NCBI GenBank assembly: GCA_944388585.1
Contig: CALXJI010000001.1
Coordinates: 186,001-250,000, forward strand
Length of the DNA stretch: 64,000 nt
Direction of reading: 5' to 3'
Origin: an uncultured Clostridia bacterium
Lineage (GTDB): Bacteria; Bacillota; Clostridia; TANB77; CAG-465
The notes under the pieces are model-generated. The model searched no databases and was not told the DNA's origin. It saw only the letters and a program-made list of their open reading frames with translations. Shown piece after piece: positions 54,461-63,000 of this stretch. A program made the position numbers and the translations under genes. Numbering within the stretch: position 1 is the stretch's first letter; every line of letters begins with the position of its first letter.

Positions 54461-55418
54461 TTATTTTTTTCATCTTTTCTATATATTTTTCAATTCCTAA
54501 TTCACTAAAATCTGCAATATAGCTTACTATATATAAATTTTCCATACAGCTAAAATCATTTTTATCTGTTATAGTAAAAGATAATACAGGTTTTTTAGTA
54601 AGCTCATGTGCCATCTTAACAAGTTTTAGTTGTATTTTATCTGTTAATTTTATTATCCTATACCTACCCTTATATATAGAATTTTCAATTTTATCTAAAA
54701 GTTTATCTCGTTTTGTTTTTATCTTTATGCTTTCCTCTTTGGATATAAAAAACCTAGTTGCTTTATGCCACCTTTCATCTTCATGATTTTCCATATTTAT
54801 AACATCTGTTCTTGCAATAAAGCATATAAGTGATATTATTCTTTCATATGCATAAGCTACTCTTTTAGGAGCTTTAAATGAATCAAGTATTGTTTTACCC
54901 CTACAAATAAGTTGTCCTGTTAAAACTCCTTTTAGATGATTTCTCATAGATAACATAAAAAAAGGATTAAAAGATTGTAACATTATTTCACCATCTATTG
55001 CGTATTTATTCAAAAGATTAGCTAAATTATCTCGATACTTAGAATAAAATATATGTGCCTCTTTAGCATCAACAATTACGCTTACTCTTGAATTATTATA
55101 TTTTAAAACATCTTCAAGTTTAGAAGGTGCTTTATCTTCTAGCAATTCCAATAGTTCATTATACGTATGTTTATTTACTTTTACTTTAACGCCATTATTT
55201 TCTATTACATTATCATGAGCTAAAACAGCAATATTATCTGATGTATTTCTTATATCACATTCAAATGGAATTCCATTGTCGATTGCAATTTTGCATGATA
55301 AAAAGCTATTAGGTTCAATCTTTTTCTTTAGCTTATTTGAATATCCATATATTCCTTTATGTGCTATTAGCTTATTATCTAAAATGGTAAAATCTTTTTT
55401 TAATCTCTTAATTACCAT
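54450..55418 (-). CDS. Glycerophosphodiester phosphodiesterase family protein
   Basis: 322 residues from ATG 55418, with GGGGG 7 bases upstream. GDPD motifs: IAHKGIYGYSNKLKKKIEPNSF (family pattern H-[RK]-G-x...-x-E-N-[ST]), FECDIRNTSDNIAVLAHDNVI, SKLEDVLKYN and VDAKEAHIF. The catalytic His pair and the acidic ligands are kept. A C-terminal segment of about 100 residues is unusual for short GDPDs. No signal peptide, so probably cytoplasmic or peripheral. Hydrolyses glycerophosphodiesters in lipid or teichoic acid turnover. Confidence 0.85.
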   Translation of the reverse strand: MVIKRLKKDFTILDNKLIAHKGIYGYSNKLKKKIEPNSFLSCKIAIDNGIPFECDIRNTSDNIAVLAHDNVIENNGVKVKVNKHTYNELLELLEDKAPSKLEDVLKYNNSRVSVIVDAKEAHIFYSKYRDNLANLLNKYAIDGEIMLQSFNPFFMLSMRNHLKGVLTGQLICRGKTILDSFKAPKRVAYAYERIISLICFIARTDVINMENHEDERWHKATRFFISKEESIKIKTKRDKLLDKIENSIYKGRYRIIKLTDKIQLKLVKMAHELTKKPVLSFTITDKNDFSCMENLYIVSYIADFSELGIEKYIEKMKKIKNQ

Positions 55419-55537
55419 ATCCATTCCCCCTTACATTTAAAATTTTAAATGAATGTCATATTTTACATTAGTAAATATATCTCTTTTAGAAAACGTAAAT
55501 AATTATACCATTTTTGCAAAATAAAGTCAAAAGCAAG

Positions 55538-55562
55538 AAAAAAGAGCCTAAGCTCTTTTTAT
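55538..55562 (-). terminator. Rho-independent terminator
   Basis: AAAAAGAGC / GCTCTTTTT stem at the end of the 55559 gene. Confidence 0.8.
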
Positions 55563-55951
55563 ACAAAGTTTAAATTATTAACATATAATGATTTCATTTT
55601 ATTTAAAATTTCTTCTAATTGTTCACTATTTATAGCTCCATATTCTTTTAAATTATATTCCATTTGCTGTGTTACAACAATACTTTCCAATTCTTCTATT
55701 TCAAAAATCAAAAAATATTTAAGATCAATGTAGCTTTTCTTATTTAGCTTATTAATATTATCAGGAAGTATTTCATAATAATATTGTTCTCCTTTGTCAC
55801 TCTTTTTTCCACTTAATTTTAACAAGTATACAAATTTCTTGTCAATATTATAAATTAAATATGGTCTTCCACTAAATTTATAGTCTATTTTATTGTCTGG
55901 AAAATGCATAAACCTTAAATTTATTATTTTCTTTACAAAAATATCATACAT
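55559..55951 (-). CDS. Hypothetical protein, possibly MazF/PemK-like
   Basis: 130 residues. The core GRPYLIYNIDKKFVYLLKLSGKK, YYYEILPDNINKLNKKSYIDLK and YFLIFEIEELESI is beta-rich and recalls the MazF/PemK toxin fold (RP-[FYH]-[LV]-I strand, later short strand-helix). The N-terminal P and R positions of MazF are not all evident, and no antitoxin gene is next to it, so this is a guess. Other small beta-barrel proteins fit as well. Confidence 0.55.
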   Translation of the reverse strand: MYDIFVKKIINLRFMHFPDNKIDYKFSGRPYLIYNIDKKFVYLLKLSGKKSDKGEQYYYEILPDNINKLNKKSYIDLKYFLIFEIEELESIVVTQQMEYNLKEYGAINSEQLEEILNKMKSLYVNNLNFV

Positions 55952-56049
55952 ATCATCACTTCTTTCATAAATTATTATTAAAATAAAAAAATATTATATA
56001 AAAATTATATCAGATTTCTAAAATTATGTCAACTTTTTAAAAAATAAAA

Positions 56050-56076
56050 AAATATGGAGTTTTTCTCCATATTTTA
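56050..56076 (-). terminator. Rho-independent terminator of sdpI
   Basis: AAATATGGAG / CTCCATATTT with a T-rich minus-strand tail. Confidence 0.8.
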
Positions 56077-56769
56077 TTCTACGACTCTATTTGATATTTT
56101 TTGATATATCATTTTTGCATAAAGAATAGGAATATAAAATAATAGTAATCCTAATAAAATTACAATTATTAAAAGATAAATCCAATTAAATCCATATAAC
56201 ATAAAATATCCACTTAAAAGTACAACAGCAATTCCACTTAATAAACCTGTAAACGCATTAAGTTTATTAGCTGTTCTCCAAACTTCTTCATTTTCTAAAG
56301 TTTCTTTTATTCTAAGTCCTATTTTTGAACCAAATTTATTAATTGGAAATGTACTATATATTGCAACAATAACTATACCCATAAATGCCATAATAACATA
56401 CCAAATAGGAATTTCTACTTTTATCAAATTAGTACTAGTAAAGCTATATCCTATATATACCAAAATCCAATTTACATATATTAATATTCCATCAATAAAA
56501 GTAAACACAGCATCTTCTATTCTCTTTCCATTAGTTACCACCTTGTCCATTGTCTTTAATCTATATATGACCTGAATTATACTTATTACTAAAACTATTA
56601 TTGGAATAATTAAAAGTAGTTGCTTTGAACACATTTTGTCTATAACATTATCCTCAAAAATATTAATTGGTATATTATTTGAAAGTTTAGAAATAGCAAA
56701 AATGGATAAAATTAAATTTAATACTCCTATACAAAGAATAGTAAAATTCTTTTTATTTTTTGTCTTCAT
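56074..56769 (-). CDS. SdpI-family membrane protein
   Basis: 231 residues with about six membrane helices. The SdpI signature lies between them: FPINKFGSKIGLRIKETLENEEVWRTANKLNAF (G-[LI]-R-x-x-x-T-L-x-[DN]-x-x-x-W-x-x-x-N pattern). SdpI gives immunity to the SdpC killing peptide and sequesters SdpR in Bacillus; many homologues have no toxin nearby, as here. It lies 12 bases after an ArsR/SdpR-type repressor gene, the classic sdpRI order. Confidence 0.85.
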   Translation of the reverse strand: MKTKNKKNFTILCIGVLNLILSIFAISKLSNNIPINIFEDNVIDKMCSKQLLLIIPIIVLVISIIQVIYRLKTMDKVVTNGKRIEDAVFTFIDGILIYVNWILVYIGYSFTSTNLIKVEIPIWYVIMAFMGIVIVAIYSTFPINKFGSKIGLRIKETLENEEVWRTANKLNAFTGLLSGIAVVLLSGYFMLYGFNWIYLLIIVILLGLLLFYIPILYAKMIYQKISNRVVE

Positions 56770-56781
56770 ATATTTTCCCTC

Positions 56782-57036
56782 CTACTTTTTTAAACATCTA
56801 ATATAATTTGAAACTTCATTAAGTGAACTTAAATTTAAATAGTATATTATATTTTTACCATGTTTTTTACATTTTACAAGTCCAGATTCCTTTAAAACAG
56901 ATAAATGATGACTAAGTGAAGGTTTAGTAATATCAAAAAATTCATATATTTCTCCTGCACTTAATGGCCCTTTTTTTAATATCTTTAATATTTCTCTTCT
57001 GGTATAATCTGATAAGGCTTCCCAAACATTTCTCAT
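56782..57036 (-). CDS. ArsR/SdpR-type autorepressor
   Basis: 84 residues from ATG 57036, with AAAGG 9 bases upstream. Winged helix: NVWEALSDYTRREILKILK, GPLSAGEIYEFFDITKPSLSHHLSVLKESGLVKCKKHGKNIIYYLN. No metal-binding Cys pair typical of ArsR, which fits the SdpR subgroup. Probably represses its own operon with the downstream SdpI-like protein. Confidence 0.88.
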   Translation of the reverse strand: MRNVWEALSDYTRREILKILKKGPLSAGEIYEFFDITKPSLSHHLSVLKESGLVKCKKHGKNIIYYLNLSSLNEVSNYIRCLKK

Positions 57037-57117
57037 TTTAAACATCCTTTCATATTAATTAGATGATATTCTCTACTAATAAAAGTATATATTATTTATA
57101 AACATTTGTAAAGAGAG

Positions 57118-57145
57118 AAAAGATTAGAGAATATCTAATCTTTTT
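57118..57145 (-). terminator. Rho-independent terminator
   Basis: AAAAGATTAGA / TCTAATCTTTT stem at the end of the 57144 gene. Confidence 0.85.
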
Positions 57146-58553
57146 AGCTAACTCCCATATTAACATTTACATCATTATTTTGTTGTATCTGATTTACATT
57201 CTGTCCATTACTATTTACTTCAAGCTTTAATATATCATTTATACTATCTTCTAAATATTGATCTGCATCCATAATAGTATTATTAAAATATTCCACTGCT
57301 TCAAGCTCTACATCTGTTTTATTTTCTGATCCCACTACAAATTCTACAATATGCTCATTGAAAAACTGCTTATCTATTTGATATATATTATACTCTACTA
57401 ATATTTCATAAGTTTTATTTTCAGTTTCATTTACAGATGGTATTATTTGCACTAAATACCTATTAGATGGATTAGAAAATGCCACGTTTCTAGATTTGTT
57501 TATTGCATCTTTATATAAAAATTCAATTGCTTCTTTTACTGGCTCTGAATAATTATTATTTATCAATGTATTATAAGTATCAATAAACATATTATCTTCT
57601 ACAAGTCCATATAAATCTGTTTCAATAAATTTTTTTGTAGTAAATACATATGGTGTTGCATTATATGTCTTTTCAAACATTTTAGTATTACTATAGAATC
57701 TCTTATAAATTGCTACTTGATTTCTATTTTCATATAGACTTATCTTATCTACATTTTCTCCATTTAAAGGAATATAAATAAATTTTGGAGAAATGCTAAA
57801 TTCAAAATGATCACTATTATATAATACCTTCATATCTTCATTCATAATAGTGTTAATATCTGTAGTATTAATAAATACATCTTTTAATTCTATTTTACTA
57901 AAATTATTTAAATTAACATTCAATCCTTTATATTGATACTGTATATTTCCATTTATATCACATACTTCTTTACAATAAAGAGTAGATAAAACATTATTAA
58001 AAATATATACATCCGTATAGTTATATATATGATCATACAAAACATTACTATCTTGTACATTTTCTTCAGTATACAGCTCATTTGCTGTTTCCATCAATAA
58101 ATTATTTATTTTCTCTTCTAATTGATTATCTTTAAGACCTTCTACTTTTATATATGATACTTCTATTTTACTTCCTTCTAGATTTCTAGAATAATCATAG
58201 AAGAAACCTGTTTGCTTTATAATAGTCTTTTCTGATAAATAATTTAATCCCTCATATGTATCTGTAACACTCGAAATTAAATTAGATTCATCTTCTATAT
58301 CTACAATGTCTTCACTACTTTTATTATTATTTAATATGGCATATATTACTACACAAATTACAATCGAAATTATACATATAATGCCAATTAAAATTTTTTT
58401 ATTTAATCTTTTCTTATCTTTTATCGTTTCTTCATTTCTAGAATCATCTAATATAATTTCTTCACCTGCTACTACACTTTTTTTATTTTTTTCTTCTACT
58501 GATTTTATACTTACTTCTTTTGTTTGTTCGTCTTTGCTATCTGAATTATACAT
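57144..58553 (-). CDS. Membrane protein with RsiV-like extracytoplasmic domain
   Basis: 469 residues from ATG 58553 (GGGAGG, 6 bases). Cytoplasmic polar N-terminus (about 1-50, Lys/Glu-rich), one membrane helix (about 50-75, KKILIGIICIISIVICVVIYAIL), then a large outside domain. The segments KIEVSYIKVEGLKDNQLEEKINNLL and ISPKFIYIPLNG with LKDVFINTTDINTIMNEDM resemble DUF4163/DUF3298, found in RsiV anti-sigma factors. No ECF sigma gene adjoins it, so an anti-sigma role is unsupported. Alternative: wall-associated lipid or lysozyme-binding protein. Confidence 0.65.
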   Translation of the reverse strand: MYNSDSKDEQTKEVSIKSVEEKNKKSVVAGEEIILDDSRNEETIKDKKRLNKKILIGIICIISIVICVVIYAILNNNKSSEDIVDIEDESNLISSVTDTYEGLNYLSEKTIIKQTGFFYDYSRNLEGSKIEVSYIKVEGLKDNQLEEKINNLLMETANELYTEENVQDSNVLYDHIYNYTDVYIFNNVLSTLYCKEVCDINGNIQYQYKGLNVNLNNFSKIELKDVFINTTDINTIMNEDMKVLYNSDHFEFSISPKFIYIPLNGENVDKISLYENRNQVAIYKRFYSNTKMFEKTYNATPYVFTTKKFIETDLYGLVEDNMFIDTYNTLINNNYSEPVKEAIEFLYKDAINKSRNVAFSNPSNRYLVQIIPSVNETENKTYEILVEYNIYQIDKQFFNEHIVEFVVGSENKTDVELEAVEYFNNTIMDADQYLEDSINDILKLEVNSNGQNVNQIQQNNDVNVNMGVS

Positions 58554-58634
58554 CAATTACCTCCCTAGCTATTATTACTATATTATCATTTAATAGAAAA
58601 ATATTCAATATATTTAAAAATTTTAACAAAACTA

Positions 58635-58663
58635 TTGCTTTTTTATGTAAATAATGATATACT
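58635..58663 (+). promoter_or_regulatory. Promoter of the 58753 gene
   Basis: TTGCTT at 58635-58640, 17-base spacer, TATACT at 58658-58663. Confidence 0.65.
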
Positions 58664-58699
58664 ATTAGTCCGAAGCTAAAATATTTAATGCTTTCAAAA

Positions 58700-58723
58700 T
58701 TTTGGAGGCACAAAACTCCAAAA
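58700..58723 (+). promoter_or_regulatory. Leader hairpin before the 58753 gene
   Basis: TTTTGGAG / CTCCAAAA stem with an 8-base loop in the leader, 17 bases before the GGAGG site. It hides a second GGAG and could modulate translation. Confidence 0.4.
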
Positions 58724-58752
58724 TAAAAATTATTAAAAAGGAGGATTTTAAA

Positions 58753-59478
58753 ATGGTAAAAGAAAACAAAATAGTTAAAGAGAAAATTGAAAGAAGGAGT
58801 CCTGATTATTGCTTTCACAAAAATAGCGTAAACATAACTTACAAAACAGGAAAAGAAATAGGAAATTTATTTAATATTGCAAAATACAATGATATATTCC
58901 TATTTATAAGAAATCTAGAAAGCAAAATTAAGGAAAAACTAAAATTTAATGTAGAATTAAATTTCATTACACTTGAAGCATTAAAGATTTATCAAAATGA
59001 ATATGGAGATTTTTCTAAATTAGAAAATACTTTAGGAACAAATGTCTTTTATTTACTAAATGACATATCGTTATATGATATAACTAATACTGAAAAAATA
59101 GTAGATGAATATTTAAATGATTCTATTATAGAAAAATTAAATGATTTTTATAACAATAATGAAGATATAGTTCTATTTGCATTTAGTAGAAATTGTTCTA
59201 GTTTCTGTATTTTTAATATTATAGAAAAAAATATGAATTATTCTTTATTAGATAATTTGTATTTTGAAATTAAAAATAATAGTGTTCTTAAAAGAACAAT
59301 TGCTGCAAAAATAATTATAGATTTTGAAAGTAAGAAAAGAAATATGACTAGTGAAAAAAGCAAGGAAGAATTATATTATCAAATTGAAATAATTAATAAG
59401 AGATTTGACTCAATTAATTTTGAAGAAATTAAAAATTATGATATTTCTGTGGATAATGTATTTTATTATTTAGTCTAA
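58753..59478 (+). CDS. Hypothetical protein
   Basis: 241 residues from ATG 58753, with AAGGAGG 8 bases upstream; a longer frame lacks a ribosome binding site. No signal peptide or membrane helix. Mostly helical with an FAFSRNCSSFCIFNIIE stretch and repeated Asn/Asp. It may be a pilot or anti-phage helper by size, but I see no domain to support that. Own promoter and terminator. Confidence 0.7.
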   Translation: MVKENKIVKEKIERRSPDYCFHKNSVNITYKTGKEIGNLFNIAKYNDIFLFIRNLESKIKEKLKFNVELNFITLEALKIYQNEYGDFSKLENTLGTNVFYLLNDISLYDITNTEKIVDEYLNDSIIEKLNDFYNNNEDIVLFAFSRNCSSFCIFNIIEKNMNYSLLDNLYFEIKNNSVLKRTIAAKIIIDFESKKRNMTSEKSKEELYYQIEIINKRFDSINFEEIKNYDISVDNVFYYLV

Positions 59479-59502
59479 GAAGCAAATGCTTCTTAGTTTT
59501 TT
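59475..59502 (+). terminator. Rho-independent terminator
   Basis: CTAAGAAGC / GCTTCTTAG followed by TTTTTTA; overlaps the stop of the 58753 gene. Confidence 0.85.
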
Positions 59503-59536
59503 ATTTGTATGGCGATCGCTTAAAACTATATTTTAT

Positions 59537-59566
59537 TTGACATAATATAAAATATTATGATATAAT
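59537..59566 (+). promoter_or_regulatory. Promoter of the 59621 locus
   Basis: TTGACA at 59537-59542, 18-base spacer, TATAAT at 59561-59566. Confidence 0.75.
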
Positions 59567-59620
59567 ATTATAGCATTAAATTTATACATACCTAAAATAA
59601 TTATGAAAGGATTGATATAA

Positions 59621-60012
59621 ATGAATAAAAAGCTATTTTATTTTTCTTATGATGGACCTAAACCATTTGGAAAATATTTACCAGTTGGTGAAAAGTTATA
59701 TGTAAATTTTAATTTTGGACAAGTGTACGGTATTTCTATAATAAAAGGAGAATACTTTAAAGAATTTCCAAAAACAATTATTTTACATATCAAAAATCAT
59801 GGACAAAATGAAGTAATATTTCGTATAGAAAAAAAATTATATAATAGCAAGAAAACCTTAATTAGTAGTATTTCTCGGTTCTAATACAAGAAAAATTGAA
59901 ATCAATATTACTGAAAAAGATATCAAAGAATTAACTCTTGCAATTTTTCAAGAAGACCAAGAACTTAACAAACCAATTATTTTGTCTATTGATGAAATAC
60001 AAGCACAATAAA
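59621..60012 (+). pseudogene. Hypothetical gene, frame-shifted
   Basis: Starts at ATG 59621 (GAAAGG upstream) and stops after 87 residues at 59882-59884. Coding-like sequence resumes one frame over (FLGSNTRKIEINITEKDIKE) and runs to TAA 60010-60012, just inside a terminator stem. One base missing near 59855-59880 explains it; restored, the product would have about 130 residues, strand-rich, with no domain I recognise. Decay or a sequencing error are both possible. Confidence 0.65.
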
Positions 60013-60040
60013 AGCAGCTAAATTAGCTGCTTTTATTTAA
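60011..60040. terminator. Bidirectional terminator
   Basis: AAAAGCAGCT / AGCTGCTTTT between the convergent 59621 and 60042 genes, with T runs on both sides. Confidence 0.85.
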
Positions 60041-60041
60041 T

Positions 60042-63000
60042 TTATTTTTGCTTTTTGTGTCTTATCATAACAAATACTATTCCTGCTATACATACCACTG
60101 CTACTACTGCTATTGCCACTACTGCTATATCTCCTGTGTTTGTTACTTCAAATATTAGTGTATCTGGTGTTTTATCATTTATTGTAAATTCATATCCTTC
60201 CATTTCTTGTTCTGCTAGATCATATCCTTCTGGTGCTTCTACTTCGATAAACTTATATGTTCCATATACTGGTTCTTCTACTCTATATTCTCCATTTTCA
60301 TCTGTTACTGCATCTTTTACTAAGTATACTGTTTCTCCTGCTTCATTTACATATGGTTCTCCATTTTCATCTAGTAATACTATTGAGAATTTACATCCTT
60401 GTAATGGCTCTCCTGTCTCTTCATCTGTCTTTTTAACTATTAACTCTTTTATTACTGGTCTATAGTTATCTACCACTTCTTTGTTTTCGTTATTCCATAC
60501 AATTTCTTCTTTTTCATAGTCTATTGTATAGTCTAGTACAAATTTATGTGGCTCTGTATTTAATTTGTATAATTTTCCATCTTCTTTATATATGTCTGGT
60601 GCTTCTATTTCTTGATAGTAATATGTCTCTCCTTGGTCAAACATATCTATTGGTATTTCTGCTTTTCCTTCTTTGTCTGTTGTCATTTCTACTATTTGAT
60701 TTCCATCTTCATCTGTTATTATAAAGCTACAATCTCCAACTCTATCTCCTGTAAATATATCTGTCTTTTCAAATGTAAATCCTAATGGTTTATCATATAA
60801 TACTCTACATACTACACCTATGTCTTTATCTTCTGCATCTCCTATAGTTAAATCTACTCTTACTACATCACTAGATAATTCTGCTGTAACTGGTGCCTTT
60901 GTTTCTTTTAAATAATATTCATCCAATGGTAAGTCTTTTAATTCTGCCACTCCATATTCTTCTGTTATTATTTTTACTTCTGTTCCGTCTTTATATTTTA
61001 ATGGTTTTGTACATTCTTCATCTAAATATACTGAATATTCTGCTCCTTTTAATAAATAATTTAAATTTTCAACATATTCATTATCATTATTTTTGAAATA
61101 TTCTATTATTTCTTCTTTTGACATATTATTAATTTTTTCTAATATTTTTTGTGATACTGAGTCTAAATCTAATTTACTTACATATTCTTCACCATATAAT
61201 CCTGTTTCATCTTTGATTGCTGCTGATGTGCTTAATTTTATTAATACTAAGTCTGCTTCTTCTATAGGATTCAATAGATCATCACCTTCTATTTCTACAA
61301 GTGGTACATCTTGTGAATAATCTATTACAAACTGATATTTATTTTCATCTTTTGTATAAAAAGATGATGCTTCTATTTCTTGATAATAGTATTCACCTGC
61401 TGGTAAATTTAGTGTTTCTTCCACTGTTCCTTGCTTATCTACTCTTATTGTTTGTATCAAATCTCCAGTGTATATTACAATTTCTCCTTGATAATTTCTT
61501 ATATCATGTCCTGCATATACTCCGAATATTGCATATTTTTCTCCTTCTATATCGTATTCTGATTCTTCAAATATTTTATCAAAACTTAATTTAGCATTTT
61601 TATTTTCATTTTCTAACTCTAGATTTTCTGTTACCACTTCCACTTCTTGTCCTTCATATTCTAATACCACATCTACTGGTTCATCATTTACTATTACTCT
61701 ATCATCACTTGTACTTATTTCTTTTACGTAATATTTTCCTAGATCTAGTTCTCTTGACTCTGCATATCCATTATCATCTGTTATTATTGTATCTACTTTT
61801 TTATTTGCTTTTACATATACTTGCTTTCCATCTGGTGATACTATATCTTCTTTTGCATATATCTCGTATGTTACCCCTTCAAGTCCTCTATTAGCATATA
61901 CTGGTGTTTTTTCTGCTCCATATTCACCACTTATAATATTTACATCTGTTAGTACTTCTCCCGTTTTATGTACTATTATTTTTCCTTTTTGTCTCTCATT
62001 AGGCATTTCTACTTTATATATTAAGTCTCCTGCATCTAGTCCTGGATATTCTTCATCATTTGCTATTCCTAATGATATTTTATTTATCTCTAAATGTTTT
62101 CCACCTTCTCCAACTACTCCTAATCTTTCTTCATCTATTGTCTTTCCATCTTCTTTTGTTGGCATTTTCCATTCTTCATTTAGTACATATCCTTCTGGTG
62201 CGTCTACTTCATATACTATATATTCCCCTGCATATAGCTTTTCTGGTGTTATAAAGTATCCATTTTTACCTGTATAGAATGTATCAATTTTTTTATCTTG
62301 TTGAGTATCATATAGACTTACAAAACCACCGTCATTTATACTCCAAATCTTAAATCCAGCTCCTTCTAAAGCAACTGTAGTATTATCTTCTAAATCTTTC
62401 TTTATAACTTGTAAATACATTGGTACTGGTTCATCTGATTCTATTCTATATTCTTTTTGCATCTGTTTTTCTACTTTTATATCTTCTGGTTGTGTAAACC
62501 AATGTGTATGCTCTTCTGGATTACTTTCTGCTATTTCTATTAATTCATAGTCTCCATATGGTATTGTATATGGATAATATTTTTCTCTTGACTTTTCTTC
62601 TACAAACTCTCCATATCCATTCTCATTTATTGTTACTTGATAATATATATCTCTATTTGATTTTAATACAAGTCTTAATATTGCTCCTGCTGATGCTACT
62701 TCCTCTGTCTGTCCTGGTATATTATTTTGTTTTATTACTTCTACTCTTCCTCTTATTACTTCTTCTCTTGATATATCTTCATGATATGTTCTTTTTACTT
62801 CTTGCTCTCCTGGTACTTGCTCAAAATAATATTCTTTTGGATCTGCTAAATATCCCTCTGCATATGAATAATTATATGTTACTCCATCTTTTATCTCTGT
62901 ATATTTTATCTTTTCTTTTATCATGTATTTTCCTACTAGTAAATCTCCTGTCTCTGCACACCAATATCCGTCTTCATCTTTATGATCTACTGTTATATCA

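Noticed and set aside
59512..59519. GCGATCGC palindrome (HIP1-like)
   Set aside because: The octamer itself is not complete and occurs once; no repeated use, so chance.
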